From: Lentzea atacamensis
GTDB lineage: Bacteria; Actinomycetota; Actinomycetes; Mycobacteriales; Pseudonocardiaceae
Length of the DNA stretch: 64,000 bases
Reading direction: 5' to 3'
Assembly: GCF_003269295.1 (NCBI RefSeq)
Contig: NZ_QLTT01000001.1
Coordinates: 515,635-579,634 of the forward strand
Positions 26,039 to 33,887 of the stretch are shown one piece after another; the first letter of the stretch is position 1; every line of letters begins with the position of its first letter. The notes under the pieces are model-generated. The model was not told the DNA's origin. It made no database searches and worked only from the letters and a program-made list of their open reading frames with translations. The translations under genes were made by a program, and so were the position numbers.

Positions 26039-26851
26039 ATGCGCACGTCCGGTGTCACCGACGTTGTCGTCGGGATGCACCCGAACGACCACCTCTGCTG
26101 GCCCTTCGACGACTTCGCCGAGTTCCGCGCGCGGGCGGCGGAGTTCCTCGCCGACGGGCTGGAGCTGGGGCAGCGCGCCTGTTACGTGGCACGCGGTGAC
26201 GACCTGGCCACGCATCTGGCAACGGAACCCGTGCTCGCCGAGGCGTTGCGGGACGGCCGCGCCGAGGTCGTCCGCCTGGAGCCGCGCTCTGCGACGGCCA
26301 CGCCGGAGGAGCAGGTCAAGGTGTACGCGGCGGCCACGCGTGCTGCGCTCCGCGACGGCTTCACCGGACTGCGCGTGGCCGCCGACGCGACCGCGCTCGT
26401 GCGCTCACCGGACTCGCTCGACGCGATCTGCCGCTACGAGCACCTCATCGACCGGTACATGACGGCGCAACCGTTCTCCGCCATGTGCGCCTACCACCGC
26501 GCGGAGCTGCCCGAGCCGACGATCGCGCGGCTCAACTCCCTGCACCCGGTCAACAACGCACGGTGCGCACCGTTCCGCTTGCACGCCACCGAGGACGGCA
26601 TCGCGTTGCACGGCGAGATCGACAGCGTGAGCCTGGACCTGCTGTCGCTGGCACTGGACAACGCCACCCCCGAGCGCGGGGCCCTGCGCGTCGACGCCAC
26701 CGGTCTGCGCTTCATCGACCACCACGGCCTGTTGACGCTGCACGGGTACGCGCGCACGAACGCGGCCACGCTGGTCCTCCGTTCGCAGCGGTCCTCACTC
26801 GCACGCCTGGTCTCGTTGCTCGGGCTGAACGACGTGAAGTGCGTCCGATGA
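26039..26851 (+). CDS. MEDS-domain protein with C-terminal STAS domain
   Basis: Protein of 270 aa. The MEDS (DcmR-like sensory) domain covers residues about 8-160: GMHPNDHLCWPFDDFAEFRA, GQRACYVARGDD, GLRVAADATALVRSPDSLD and FSAMCAYHRAELP, with the histidine of NDHLCW that is conserved in the family. A STAS-like domain follows (about 180-270): DGIALHGEIDSVSLDLLSLA and LRVDATGLRFIDHHGLLTLH. It probably senses a small molecule and acts in partner switching. Its stop overlaps the next start as ATGA, coupling it to a MEDS-ATPase protein. Confidence 0.82.
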   Translation: MRTSGVTDVVVGMHPNDHLCWPFDDFAEFRARAAEFLADGLELGQRACYVARGDDLATHLATEPVLAEALRDGRAEVVRLEPRSATATPEEQVKVYAAATRAALRDGFTGLRVAADATALVRSPDSLDAICRYEHLIDRYMTAQPFSAMCAYHRAELPEPTIARLNSLHPVNNARCAPFRLHATEDGIALHGEIDSVSLDLLSLALDNATPERGALRVDATGLRFIDHHGLLTLHGYARTNAATLVLRSQRSSLARLVSLLGLNDVKCVR

Positions 26852-27774
26852 CGGGCTTCTACCACCAGACCGCCCTCTACGGCTCGGACGACGAGTTCCT
26901 GACGATCGCGGTGCCGTTCGTAGAGGGCGGCCTGCGCGCGGGTCAGCCGACGGTGATCGCGTGCGCCGAGAAGAACACCACGCTGCTGCGCGACGCACTG
27001 GGCCGTGACAACGGGGTCACCTACCTGCCGGGCGCCGACCAGTACGCGCGGCCTGCCGACGCGATCGCGAACTACCGCGACCTGTTCGGCGCGTACGCCA
27101 GGGCGGGCGCTCCCCAGATCCGCACGATCGGCGACGTGCCGCACCCCGGCTTGGGCGTGCCGTGGGACTGGTGGGGCCGTTATGAGAACGCCATCAACCA
27201 GGTGTACGCGGAGTTCCCGCTGTGGGGCCTGTGCCCCTACGACACCAGGATCACCCCGGCCGAGGTGCTCGCCGACGTCGCACGCACCCACGAGTACATC
27301 GCCACGGCTTCCGGCGAGCACCTGCCCAACGCCGACTTCGGCAACGGTCTCGCGCTCAGCAGGCTCGTCCCCGACGTGCTGGAACGGGGCTCGCCGCTGG
27401 TCACGCTGATCGACCCGACGCCGGCGGCGGTGCGGGAGGCGGTCAACGCCGCGATCGGGGGCACCAGCCTGTCCGACGACGACGCGCACGACGTCGTGTA
27501 CGCGGCCAGCGAGATCGTCACGAACGGCCTGACCCACGGCGTCGCGCCCGTGCTGTTCCGGCTGTGGGCGGACGCCTCGCGCGTGGTGGTGACGGTGACC
27601 GACCGGGGACCCGGCCCGTCGGATCCGCTGGCCGGGCTGGTACCGACCACCGCGACCAGGACGGCCGGGCTCGGGCTGTGGATCCTGCACCGCACGTGCG
27701 ACTACGTGTCGATGGGACTCGGCGACGACGGGTTCACGGTTCGCGTGAGCGTGGGCGGACCCGGCCAGACGTAA
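26848..27774 (+). CDS. MEDS-domain anti-sigma factor kinase (HATPase_c)
   Basis: Protein of 308 aa. The MEDS domain spans about 1-175: GFYHQTALYGSDDEFL, GQPTVIACAEKN, FPLWGLCPYDTRITPAEVL. The C-terminal 120 residues are a GHKL ATPase of the RsbW/SpoIIAB type: VVYAASEIVTNGLTHGVAP (N box), VTVTDRGPGPSDP (G1), TAGLGLWILHRTCD (G2). Such kinases bind a sigma factor and phosphorylate STAS antagonists. Here sensor and kinase are fused. It is translationally coupled to the MEDS-STAS gene. The 3' end overlaps the convergent gene at 27702-27774, a long overlap for two real genes. Confidence 0.85.
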   Translation: MTGFYHQTALYGSDDEFLTIAVPFVEGGLRAGQPTVIACAEKNTTLLRDALGRDNGVTYLPGADQYARPADAIANYRDLFGAYARAGAPQIRTIGDVPHPGLGVPWDWWGRYENAINQVYAEFPLWGLCPYDTRITPAEVLADVARTHEYIATASGEHLPNADFGNGLALSRLVPDVLERGSPLVTLIDPTPAAVREAVNAAIGGTSLSDDDAHDVVYAASEIVTNGLTHGVAPVLFRLWADASRVVVTVTDRGPGPSDPLAGLVPTTATRTAGLGLWILHRTCDYVSMGLGDDGFTVRVSVGGPGQT

Positions 27775-28208
27775 GGCAGGTCGTCGGGCACGTCGGGGAA
27801 GTAGCGCCGGTAGTGCTCAGGATCCTTGCGCACCAACGCCGACCGGTGGCTGCGATGCACCGCCTCGTCGCCCAGCCAGCCGGGCAGCTCCCCCGCCGCG
27901 GCGAGCTCCTCCTGGGTGCGGATCACCGTGATGTTCCTGGCGCGCGCCAGATCCGACCGCATGGTCGCCTCGCACGTGTCCAGAAACCCCGCGGCCCTCC
28001 ACTCGGCGCAGATCTCCAGGCCGTACCGCACGAGCGCTTCCTCGTACCCGGCCCACATCTTCACCGCGGGATGGTGCCGCCAGCCGTGGCCGGGCACGAT
28101 CAGCGCGCGGTGCACCTGCAAAGTCTCGACCCGTTGCTTGCCGAGCCGCCGGCGGTCCAGCACGCGCGCTGTCGCCGCAAAGTCCGGGTAGGGCAAGAAA
28201 GTCTGCAT
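27702..28208 (-). CDS. MSMEG_6728-like protein (pyrimidine-dimer glycosylase-related)
   Basis: Cytoplasmic protein of 168 aa. MQTFLPYPDFAATARVLDRR and LGKQRVETLQVHRAL, then WRHHPAVKMWAGYEEALVRY and RSHRSALVRKDPEHYRRYFP match a conserved actinobacterial family related to endonuclease V-type pyrimidine dimer DNA glycosylases. A role in DNA repair is a family-level suggestion; no catalytic test is possible from sequence. The last 24 codons overlap the convergent MEDS-kinase gene by 73 bp. Its start codon touches the 169-bp palindrome at 28209, so its promoter must lie inside or beyond that element. Confidence 0.8.
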   Translation of the reverse strand: MQTFLPYPDFAATARVLDRRRLGKQRVETLQVHRALIVPGHGWRHHPAVKMWAGYEEALVRYGLEICAEWRAAGFLDTCEATMRSDLARARNITVIRTQEELAAAGELPGWLGDEAVHRSHRSALVRKDPEHYRRYFPDVPDDLPYVWPGPPTLTRTVNPSSPSPIDT

Positions 28209-28377
28209 CTAGTGCCGTGGCCTCCAGTCTTTGCCTGGTATTTCGACGTTCGGACGGGCGCATCGTGGTGCCGGCCCCACGTCCTCATACTGGATGTATG
28301 TGGGCGTGGGGCCGGTGCCGCGAGGCGCCCTGCTGAGCGCCGGAAGACGCGGCGAAGATTGGTGGTCGCGGCACTAG
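28209..28377 (+). repeat. 169-bp near-perfect palindrome; candidate hairpin RNA or MITE
   Basis: The segment is self-complementary end to end without gaps, centred on 28293 (CATAC-TGGAT-GTATG). Outer ends are CTAGTGCCG and CGGCACTAG; an inner block CCGGCCCCACG pairs with CGTGGGGCCGG. By hand count 62 of 82 arm positions are Watson-Crick pairs. Of the other 20, 11 become G-U pairs in a plus-strand transcript and only one transition goes the other way. The plus strand could thus form a hairpin with 73 of 82 positions paired. It fills the gap between two minus-strand genes, and its right end overlaps the stop codon of the general stress gene. CTAG at both ends would also fit a target duplication of an IS5-like MITE. 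Confidence 0.75.
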
Positions 28378-28823
28378 AGAACGAACCTCGCCGCCTCCGC
28401 CGCCCGCTCCTTGTCCACGTGCACCTCGTACCGCTGCGCCTGCAACGTCATCACGCTGGAGAAGTCCCGCTTCCCACGCGTGCTCCAGTGCGCGACGAAC
28501 CCGAAGACAGCACCCCAGAACGCACCGATCACCAGGCTGACCAGCAGCAGCCACACCCAGACCGCACCGGCGGTGAACAGGCCGAACAACAGCCCGACCA
28601 GCACACCGAACCAGGCACCGCCACCCGCGCCCGCTGCCGCCGCCCTGCCGCGCGTCATGCGGCCGGTCACCTGCTCGACGGTGCGCACGCCCTCGCCCAC
28701 GATCCGCACGCTCTCCACCGGGAAGCCCTCGTCCGACATCCGGTCGACGAGCCGCTGGGCCTCGAGGTAGTCGGAGAAGCTCGCCAGCAGGCTCGACTCG
28801 GTCACCCTCTGTTCGATTTCCAC
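28374..28823 (-). CDS. General stress protein with glycine-zipper membrane segment
   Basis: Protein of 149 aa. The N-terminal part (about 10-55) resembles the general stress protein 17M-type domain: LLASFSDYLEAQRLVDRMSD, then FPVESVRIVGEGVRTVEQV. Two membrane helices follow, the first Gly-rich (AAGAGGGAWFGVLVGLLFGL, GAVWVWLLLVSLVIGAFWGA). The end, QAQRYEVHVDKERAAEAARF, is soluble. The TAG stop is formed by the end of the 169-bp palindrome, so the natural C-terminus may have been trimmed by insertion of that element. It sits with other stress genes. Confidence 0.8.
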   Translation of the reverse strand: MEIEQRVTESSLLASFSDYLEAQRLVDRMSDEGFPVESVRIVGEGVRTVEQVTGRMTRGRAAAAGAGGGAWFGVLVGLLFGLFTAGAVWVWLLLVSLVIGAFWGAVFGFVAHWSTRGKRDFSSVMTLQAQRYEVHVDKERAAEAARFVL

Positions 28824-28832
28824 ACCGGACGA

Positions 28833-29243
28833 CTACCCCCGCGCGCGACGGGCAAACAGCGACCCGATCACCAGCAGCACCGCCCCCGACGCGAGAAACG
28901 CCAGGTCGTACGCCAGTTGATCAGGTCCTGGCCGCACGTGGTGGATGCCGAGGATCTGGTGGTCCACCACGCCTTCGACCAGGTTGAACACACCCCACCC
29001 GGCGAGGATGCCACCCAGCAGCACCCGGTCGGGCAGCGGCGCGCGCCGGTTCAGCAGCGCCACCCCGACGAGTACGAACACCAGGCACAACAGGTGGAAC
29101 AGGCCGTCGCCGACCATCATCAGCCGCATGTCCTCGCGCGGGTACCAGCCCGAGAGCATGTGGTGCCAGCCGAGCAGCTGATGCGCCACGATCCCGTCCA
29201 GGAAGCCCCCGATCCCCACGCCCAGCACCAATGCCGCGATCAT
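28833..29243 (-). CDS. DUF2243 membrane protein
   Basis: Integral membrane protein of 136 aa with four helices (about 3-20, 45-63, 73-90, 110-130). GIGGFLDGIVAHQLLGWHHM, GDGLFHLLCLVF, GWGVFNLVEGVVDHQILGIHH and QLAYDLAFL are the DUF2243 pattern with many conserved His residues on helix ends, which suggests metal or heme binding. The function is unknown. Its ATG overlaps the MntH stop as TGATG, making it the third gene of the Mn-catalase/MntH operon. Confidence 0.85.
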   Translation of the reverse strand: MIAALVLGVGIGGFLDGIVAHQLLGWHHMLSGWYPREDMRLMMVGDGLFHLLCLVFVLVGVALLNRRAPLPDRVLLGGILAGWGVFNLVEGVVDHQILGIHHVRPGPDQLAYDLAFLASGAVLLVIGSLFARRARG

Positions 29244-30457
29244 CAGCCCACCACCGTCCGCACGAGCAGGAACAGGTTCAGCGCGGAGATCACCAGAGCC
29301 GCCGCCGCACCGGCCATCGTCACGCCGCGCCGGTTCACCGACGCGCCCATCACGTCCCGCCGTCTGGCCAGCAGGACCATCGGCACCAACGCGAACGGGA
29401 TCCCGAACGACAGCACGACCTGGCTCAGCACCAGCGCCTTCGTCGGGTCCACGCCGAACGCCAGCACCGCGAGCGCGGGCGCCATGGTCACGGATCGCCG
29501 CAGCCACAACGGGATCCGGCGGCGAAGGAAGCCCTCCATCACCACCTGGCCGGAGTACGTGCCCACGCTCGACGCGGCGAGCCCGGACGCCAGCAACGCG
29601 AGCGCGAACGCCAGTGCCGCGCCCGGCCCGAGCAGCTGCCCGAGCCCGGAGTGCATGTCCTCCAACGACTCCCGCGGCGCACCGGCCTGGTGGAAGGCGC
29701 CGGCCGCGACCACGAGCATGCTCACGTTCACCGTCGCGGCCACGCCCAGCGCCACGAGGATGTCCGTGCGGCTGGCCCGCAGCACGCCGCGGACGTCGCC
29801 CGGCCGGTGGTGCCGCTGCGTCAGCGCCGAGTGCAGGTAGATGACGTGCGGCATGACGGTGGCGCCGAGCATGCCGGTGGCGAGCAGCACGCTGTCGACC
29901 CCGGCGAACCCCGGCACGAGCCCGGCCAACGCTCCGGTCAGCGGGCCGAGGTGCAGCGTCTGGTAGAGGAAGCCGCCGAGCACGATCGCGAGCAGGCCGA
30001 TGATGACCGACTCGAAGCGGCGGCGCCGCAGGGGCGCCATGGCGAGGATGCCGAACGACACCACCGCCGTGATCAGGGCCGCGGGCAGCAGCGGCACGCC
30101 GAACAACAGGTTCAGCGCCACCGCCGCGCCCACGAACTCCGCCAGGTCGGTGGCCATCGCCACCAGCTCCGCCTGCACCCACAGCATTCCGGTGACCGGA
30201 CGCGGGTAGTGCTCGCGGCAGAGCTCCGGCAGGTTGCGGCCGGTCACGATGCCGAGCTTCGCCGACTGGTACTGGATGAACATCGCCAGCAGGCTGGCGC
30301 TGACGATCACCCACAACAACAGGAATCCGTGCGCCGCACCGCCCGCCATGTTCGTCGCGAAGTTGCCGGGATCGACGTAGGCGACCGCGACGACGAACGC
30401 CGGACCCATGACGACGGCCGTCGACCGGACGCGAGCTGGCACCGTGATGCCGGCCAT
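29243..30457 (-). CDS. mntH: Nramp-family divalent metal transporter (MntH-like)
   Basis: Proton-coupled Mn2+/Fe2+ importer of 404 aa with 11 predicted helices. AYVDPGNFATNMAGG contains the DPGN metal-site motif of helix 1, and LGATVMPHVIYLHSAL contains the MPH motif of helix 6; both supply metal ligands. VQAELVAMATDLAEF is the conserved helix 3. The ATG at 30457 has a GAGGAGGG ribosome binding site at good spacing, better than the in-frame GTG at 30463. It starts 13 bp after the Mn-catalase stop, so metal supply and the metal enzyme are made together. Confidence 0.9.
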   Translation of the reverse strand: MAGITVPARVRSTAVVMGPAFVVAVAYVDPGNFATNMAGGAAHGFLLLWVIVSASLLAMFIQYQSAKLGIVTGRNLPELCREHYPRPVTGMLWVQAELVAMATDLAEFVGAAVALNLLFGVPLLPAALITAVVSFGILAMAPLRRRRFESVIIGLLAIVLGGFLYQTLHLGPLTGALAGLVPGFAGVDSVLLATGMLGATVMPHVIYLHSALTQRHHRPGDVRGVLRASRTDILVALGVAATVNVSMLVVAAGAFHQAGAPRESLEDMHSGLGQLLGPGAALAFALALLASGLAASSVGTYSGQVVMEGFLRRRIPLWLRRSVTMAPALAVLAFGVDPTKALVLSQVVLSFGIPFALVPMVLLARRRDVMGASVNRRGVTMAGAAAALVISALNLFLLVRTVVG

Positions 30458-30470
30458 CAGCACACCCTCC

Positions 30471-31334
30471 TCACGTGAGCTTGCGGATCGCCTTCTCGAT
30501 CAGCCCGAGGTTCGCCGGGCTGGTGGCGTACAGCAACGGGTCGGGCTTCGGTGCCGATGCCTTGCCGCCCAGCGGTTCCGGTTCCATCACGTAGGAGAAC
30601 TCGTGCACGCCGTCCGGTGCGGTGCCGGACGCCCAGCCGCCCTCCGCCCCGGCGCGGCCGTCGGAGTTGTGCCAGATCGTGCCCGCGTGCTCGGCGTACT
30701 CCTCGTCGAACAGCGCGCTGGGCGAGATCGGGCCTTCGAGGCCGTCTTCCTGCAGCTCCTCGATCGCGGCGAGCCACATGTTCTGGTGTGCCGTGTCGCG
30801 CGCGAGGTTGAACTTCAGCATGTCGCGCACGCCCGTGTCGTCGGTCATGTTGTACAGCCGTGCGGTCTGCAGCCTGCCCTGCGCCTCGGCCGCGACGTTC
30901 GCGCGGAAGTCGGCCATGAGGTTGCCGCTCGCGACGATGAAGCGGCCGTTCCAGGGCACGCCGTTGCTGTCGGACAGCGTGGGTCCGCCCCCGCTCACGA
31001 TCGCCTGCTGCGGGTCCATGCCGCCGATCACCGCCGCGATGACGGGGTCGTCGGCGACCGCCTGGGCGGTCACGTCGGCGGGTGCGTTCTCGAGCAGCCG
31101 CGCGACCATCGTCGCGATCATCTCGACGTGACCGATCTCCTCGGTGGCCACGTCCATGATCAGGTCCTTGTACTTGCCCTCCATCCGGCAGTTCCAGCCC
31201 TGGAACAGGTATTGCATCGTCACGGTCATCTCGCCGTACGCGCCGCCGATGAGCTCCTGGAGCTTGCGGGCGTAGTGCGCGTCCGGGCGATCGGGCTTCG
31301 CCTCGAACTGCAACCTGCTGGTGTGCAGGAACAT
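30471..31334 (-). CDS. Manganese (non-heme) catalase
   Basis: Cytoplasmic dimanganese catalase of 287 aa that disproportionates H2O2. The ferritin-like four-helix bundle supplies carboxylate and His ligands: LQELIGGAYGEMTVTMQYLF, LIMDVATEEIGHVEMIATMV, FRANVAAEAQGRLQTARLYN and FNLARDTAHQNMWLAAIEEL. Those are the ExxH-type helix pairs of the family. The length is normal. An AGGAGG site precedes the ATG. It heads an operon with mntH and a DUF2243 gene, and the upstream gap (31335-31500) separates it from a divergent regulator. Confidence 0.93.
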   Translation of the reverse strand: MFLHTSRLQFEAKPDRPDAHYARKLQELIGGAYGEMTVTMQYLFQGWNCRMEGKYKDLIMDVATEEIGHVEMIATMVARLLENAPADVTAQAVADDPVIAAVIGGMDPQQAIVSGGGPTLSDSNGVPWNGRFIVASGNLMADFRANVAAEAQGRLQTARLYNMTDDTGVRDMLKFNLARDTAHQNMWLAAIEELQEDGLEGPISPSALFDEEYAEHAGTIWHNSDGRAGAEGGWASGTAPDGVHEFSYVMEPEPLGGKASAPKPDPLLYATSPANLGLIEKAIRKLT

Positions 31335-31500
31335 CGCGCCTCCTTGCTCGTGGTTCACCGCGAAGCTAGGCAGGGCCCGTGACTCGAACGGCTCGGTGCC
31401 GGCACGCGCACGACACCGGCGCGTCACCGCCGCTGGTCAGGACGGAGCAATTTCGCCGCGAAGGTGTGTGAGGACGCAACTACCGGGCACTCGGGCAACC

Positions 31501-32178
31501 ATGACGAGGTTGCACATCCAGCTGCTCGGCGGCTTCCGGTTGGACTGCGGCCCTGGGCCGGTCCACGTCGTGCCCGGAGCGCGGAGGTTGCTGGCACTGC
31601 TGGCGTTGCGCGACTCACCGGTGCCGCGCCGGGTCGCCGCGGCACTGCTGTGGCCGGACACGACCGAACGCAGGGCGGGTGCGTGTCTGCGCTCCTCGTT
31701 GTGGCGGCTCGTCAAACCGGAGACACCACTGATCGTGGTCACCGAGGACGCGCTCGTGCTCGGCGCCGAGGTCGACGTCGACTTCCGGCGGGCCTGCGCG
31801 TTCGCCGCCGCGCCCGGCGCCAGCCCCGAGGCGGTGACGATGCTCAAGGCCGACCTGCTGCCCGGCTGGTGGCAGCCGTGGGTGGAGGCCGAGCGCGACT
31901 GGTGGCATCAGGCCCGGTTGCGCGCGTTGGAGGTGCTCAGCGACAGGTTCCGGGTGTCAGGGGATCGTCATCACGCGTACCAGGCCGCGCTCGCCGCCGT
32001 GCAGACCGATCCGTTGCGGGAGAGCGCGCACCGCACGCTCGTCGAGCTGCACCTGGCGGACGGGAACCCGGCGCAGGCCGTGCGCCAGTACCAGAGCTAC
32101 CGGACGCGGCTGCGGGCCGAGCTGGGCCTCGAACCGTCGAGTCACATTCACGAGCTCGTGCGGCCGCTGCTGCGGTGA
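31501..32178 (+). CDS. BTAD-domain transcriptional regulator (short SARP-like)
   Basis: Protein of 225 aa. The N-terminal 90 residues form a compact OmpR-like winged helix (LHIQLLGGFRLDCGPGPVHV, LLALLALRDSPVPRRVAAA, LLWPDTTERRAGACLRSSL). Residues about 100-225 are the bacterial transcriptional activation domain: ADLLPGWWQPWVEAERDWW, YQAALAAVQTDPLRESAHRT, GNPAQAVRQYQSYRTRLRAE. It lacks NB-ARC and TPR parts and is among the smallest SARPs. It is divergent from the Mn-catalase operon and 36 bp upstream of a PLP decarboxylase gene, either of which might be its target. Confidence 0.85.
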   Translation: MTRLHIQLLGGFRLDCGPGPVHVVPGARRLLALLALRDSPVPRRVAAALLWPDTTERRAGACLRSSLWRLVKPETPLIVVTEDALVLGAEVDVDFRRACAFAAAPGASPEAVTMLKADLLPGWWQPWVEAERDWWHQARLRALEVLSDRFRVSGDRHHAYQAALAAVQTDPLRESAHRTLVELHLADGNPAQAVRQYQSYRTRLRAELGLEPSSHIHELVRPLLR

Positions 32179-32214
32179 GGTTCGAGACGGTCCCCGGCGG
32201 GCTACTCCACCGGC

Positions 32215-33687
32215 ATGGACCACAGCAGAGCACCGGTGCTGGAGGCGTTGCAGGAGTTCCGCGAGCGCGGCTACGTGCCGTTCACGCCGCCGGGGCACCG
32301 TCAGGGCAGGGGTGTCGACCCCAGGGTTCTCGACGTGCTGGGCCGGGAGGTGTTCGAGGCCGACGTGATCGCGTTGAACGGCCTGGACGACCGGCTGATG
32401 CGCGGTGGCGTGATCGAGCACGCGCAGGAGCTGATGGCGGACGCGGTTCACGCCGAGCACGCGTTCTTCTCGACGTGCGGCAGCTCGCTGTCGGTCAAGA
32501 GCGCCATGCTGTCGGTGGCCGGGCCGCACGAGAAGCTGATCGTGCCGCGGCACGCGCACAAGTCCGTGGTGTCCGGGCTGATCCTGAGCGGGGTCTGTCC
32601 GGTGTGGATCAGCCCGGACTGGGACGCCGAGCGGCACCTGGCCCATCCACCGGGCGCGAACCGCGTGCGCGAGCTGTTCGAGGCCGAACCGGAGGCCAAG
32701 GGCATGCTGCTGGTCACGCCCACCGACTACGGCACGTGCGGTGACATCCGGGCGATCGCCGACGTGTGCCACGAGTTCGGCAAGCCGTTGATCGTGGACG
32801 AGGCGTGGGGCGCGCATCTGCCGTTCCACGACGACCTGCCGCCGTGGGGCATGGACGCGGGCGCCGACGTGGTCGTGACGAGCGTGCACAAGTCCGGTGC
32901 CGCCGTGGAGCAGAGCTCGGTGTTCCACCTGCAGGGTGACCTGGTCGACCCCAAGGCGCTCAAGGCTCGTGAGGACCTGCTCGGCACCACCAGCCCGACC
33001 TCGCTCGTCTACGCCACCCTCGACGGCTGGCGCCGGCAGATGGTGCAGCACGGCGAGCTGCTGCTGACCGCCGCGCTGGCACTGGCCGAGTCGACCCGGT
33101 CCGTCATCGAGCGCCTGCCAGGACTGCACGTCATGGAGTTCGGCGGCCTCGTGCACTCCTTCGACCCGCTGAAGGTCGTCATCGACGTGTCGGGGCTGGA
33201 CATCAGCGGCCACCAGGCCACGGACTGGCTGCGCGAGCACCAGCGGGTCACGCTCGGGCTCTCCGACCACCGCCGGATCGTCGCCCAGTTCACCCAGGCC
33301 GACGACCACCGCTCGGCCCAGAAGCTCGTCGAGGCGTTGCGAGCGTTGACCGAGGCCGGTCTGCCCTCGCCCAAGCCCGTCGACCTGCCTTCGCCGGACG
33401 AGCTGCAGCTGGAGACGGCGATGCTGCCGCGCGACGCGTTCTTCGCGGAGGTCGAGCAGGTGCCGGCGGACCGGGCGGCCGGGCGGATCTCCGCCGAGAT
33501 GATCACGCCCTACCCGCCCGGCGCGCCCGCGGTGCTGCCCGGCGAGGTCATCACCGACGACGTGCTGGACTACGTGCGCAGCGGACTCGCCGCCGGCATG
33601 CAGCTGCCCGATCCGGCCGACCCGGAGCTCAAGACCGTGCGGGTCGTCAGCTCCCGCGCCCGGTCTTCTGCTGCAACCGGTCGATGA
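32215..33687 (+). CDS. PLP-dependent Orn/Lys/Arg-type decarboxylase
   Basis: Fold-type I decarboxylase of 490 aa. YVPFTPPGHRQGRGVDPRVL opens the major domain, FFSTCGSSLSVKSAMLSV binds the phosphate, and PLIVDEAWGAHLPFHDDLPP holds the Asp that binds the pyridine nitrogen. VVVTSVHKSGAAVEQSSVFH has the Schiff-base Lys in the SxHK motif. The C-terminal domain ends AEMITPYPPGAPAVLPGEVI, typical of the family. It probably makes a polyamine or agmatine from a basic amino acid, but the substrate is uncertain. Its 3' end overlaps the convergent DUF3072 gene by 41 bp. Confidence 0.88.
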   Translation: MDHSRAPVLEALQEFRERGYVPFTPPGHRQGRGVDPRVLDVLGREVFEADVIALNGLDDRLMRGGVIEHAQELMADAVHAEHAFFSTCGSSLSVKSAMLSVAGPHEKLIVPRHAHKSVVSGLILSGVCPVWISPDWDAERHLAHPPGANRVRELFEAEPEAKGMLLVTPTDYGTCGDIRAIADVCHEFGKPLIVDEAWGAHLPFHDDLPPWGMDAGADVVVTSVHKSGAAVEQSSVFHLQGDLVDPKALKAREDLLGTTSPTSLVYATLDGWRRQMVQHGELLLTAALALAESTRSVIERLPGLHVMEFGGLVHSFDPLKVVIDVSGLDISGHQATDWLREHQRVTLGLSDHRRIVAQFTQADDHRSAQKLVEALRALTEAGLPSPKPVDLPSPDELQLETAMLPRDAFFAEVEQVPADRAAGRISAEMITPYPPGAPAVLPGEVITDDVLDYVRSGLAAGMQLPDPADPELKTVRVVSSRARSSAATGR

Positions 33688-33835
33688 GCTGCGACGCCTC
33701 CACCTTGGTGAGGTCGTCCGGTACCTCCTCGCCTGCTTCCTGGGCGAGGGTGTGCAGGTAGGACTCCTGAGGACCGGTCATCGGCTCGTCACCGGTCGTC
33801 CAGTCCCGCGGGTCCTTCTCCGGCGTGCGGTTCAT
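33647..33835 (-). CDS. DUF3072 small protein
   Basis: A 62-aa acidic helical protein: MNRTPEKDPRDWTTGDEPMT, then GPQESYLHTLAQEAGEEVPD and DLTKVEASQLIDRLQQKTGR. The PMTGPQ...YL..L..EAGE...L.K.EAS..I..LQ pattern is the DUF3072 signature, a short helix-extended-loop-helix motif seen beside many unrelated genes. Its function is unknown. The ATG at 33835 is preceded by a GAAAGGGG site. The gene overlaps the end of the decarboxylase gene tail to tail. Confidence 0.82.
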   Translation of the reverse strand: MNRTPEKDPRDWTTGDEPMTGPQESYLHTLAQEAGEEVPDDLTKVEASQLIDRLQQKTGRGS

Positions 33836-33887
33836 GACCACCCCTTTCACTCGAACGTGCGTTCGAGATACCCGGGACGGCCGTGAA

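Noticed and set aside
31464..32744. Open frame overlapping the BTAD regulator and decarboxylase in another frame
   Set aside because: The two genes in the correct frames have clear domain motifs and starts; this frame is Arg/Gly-rich only.
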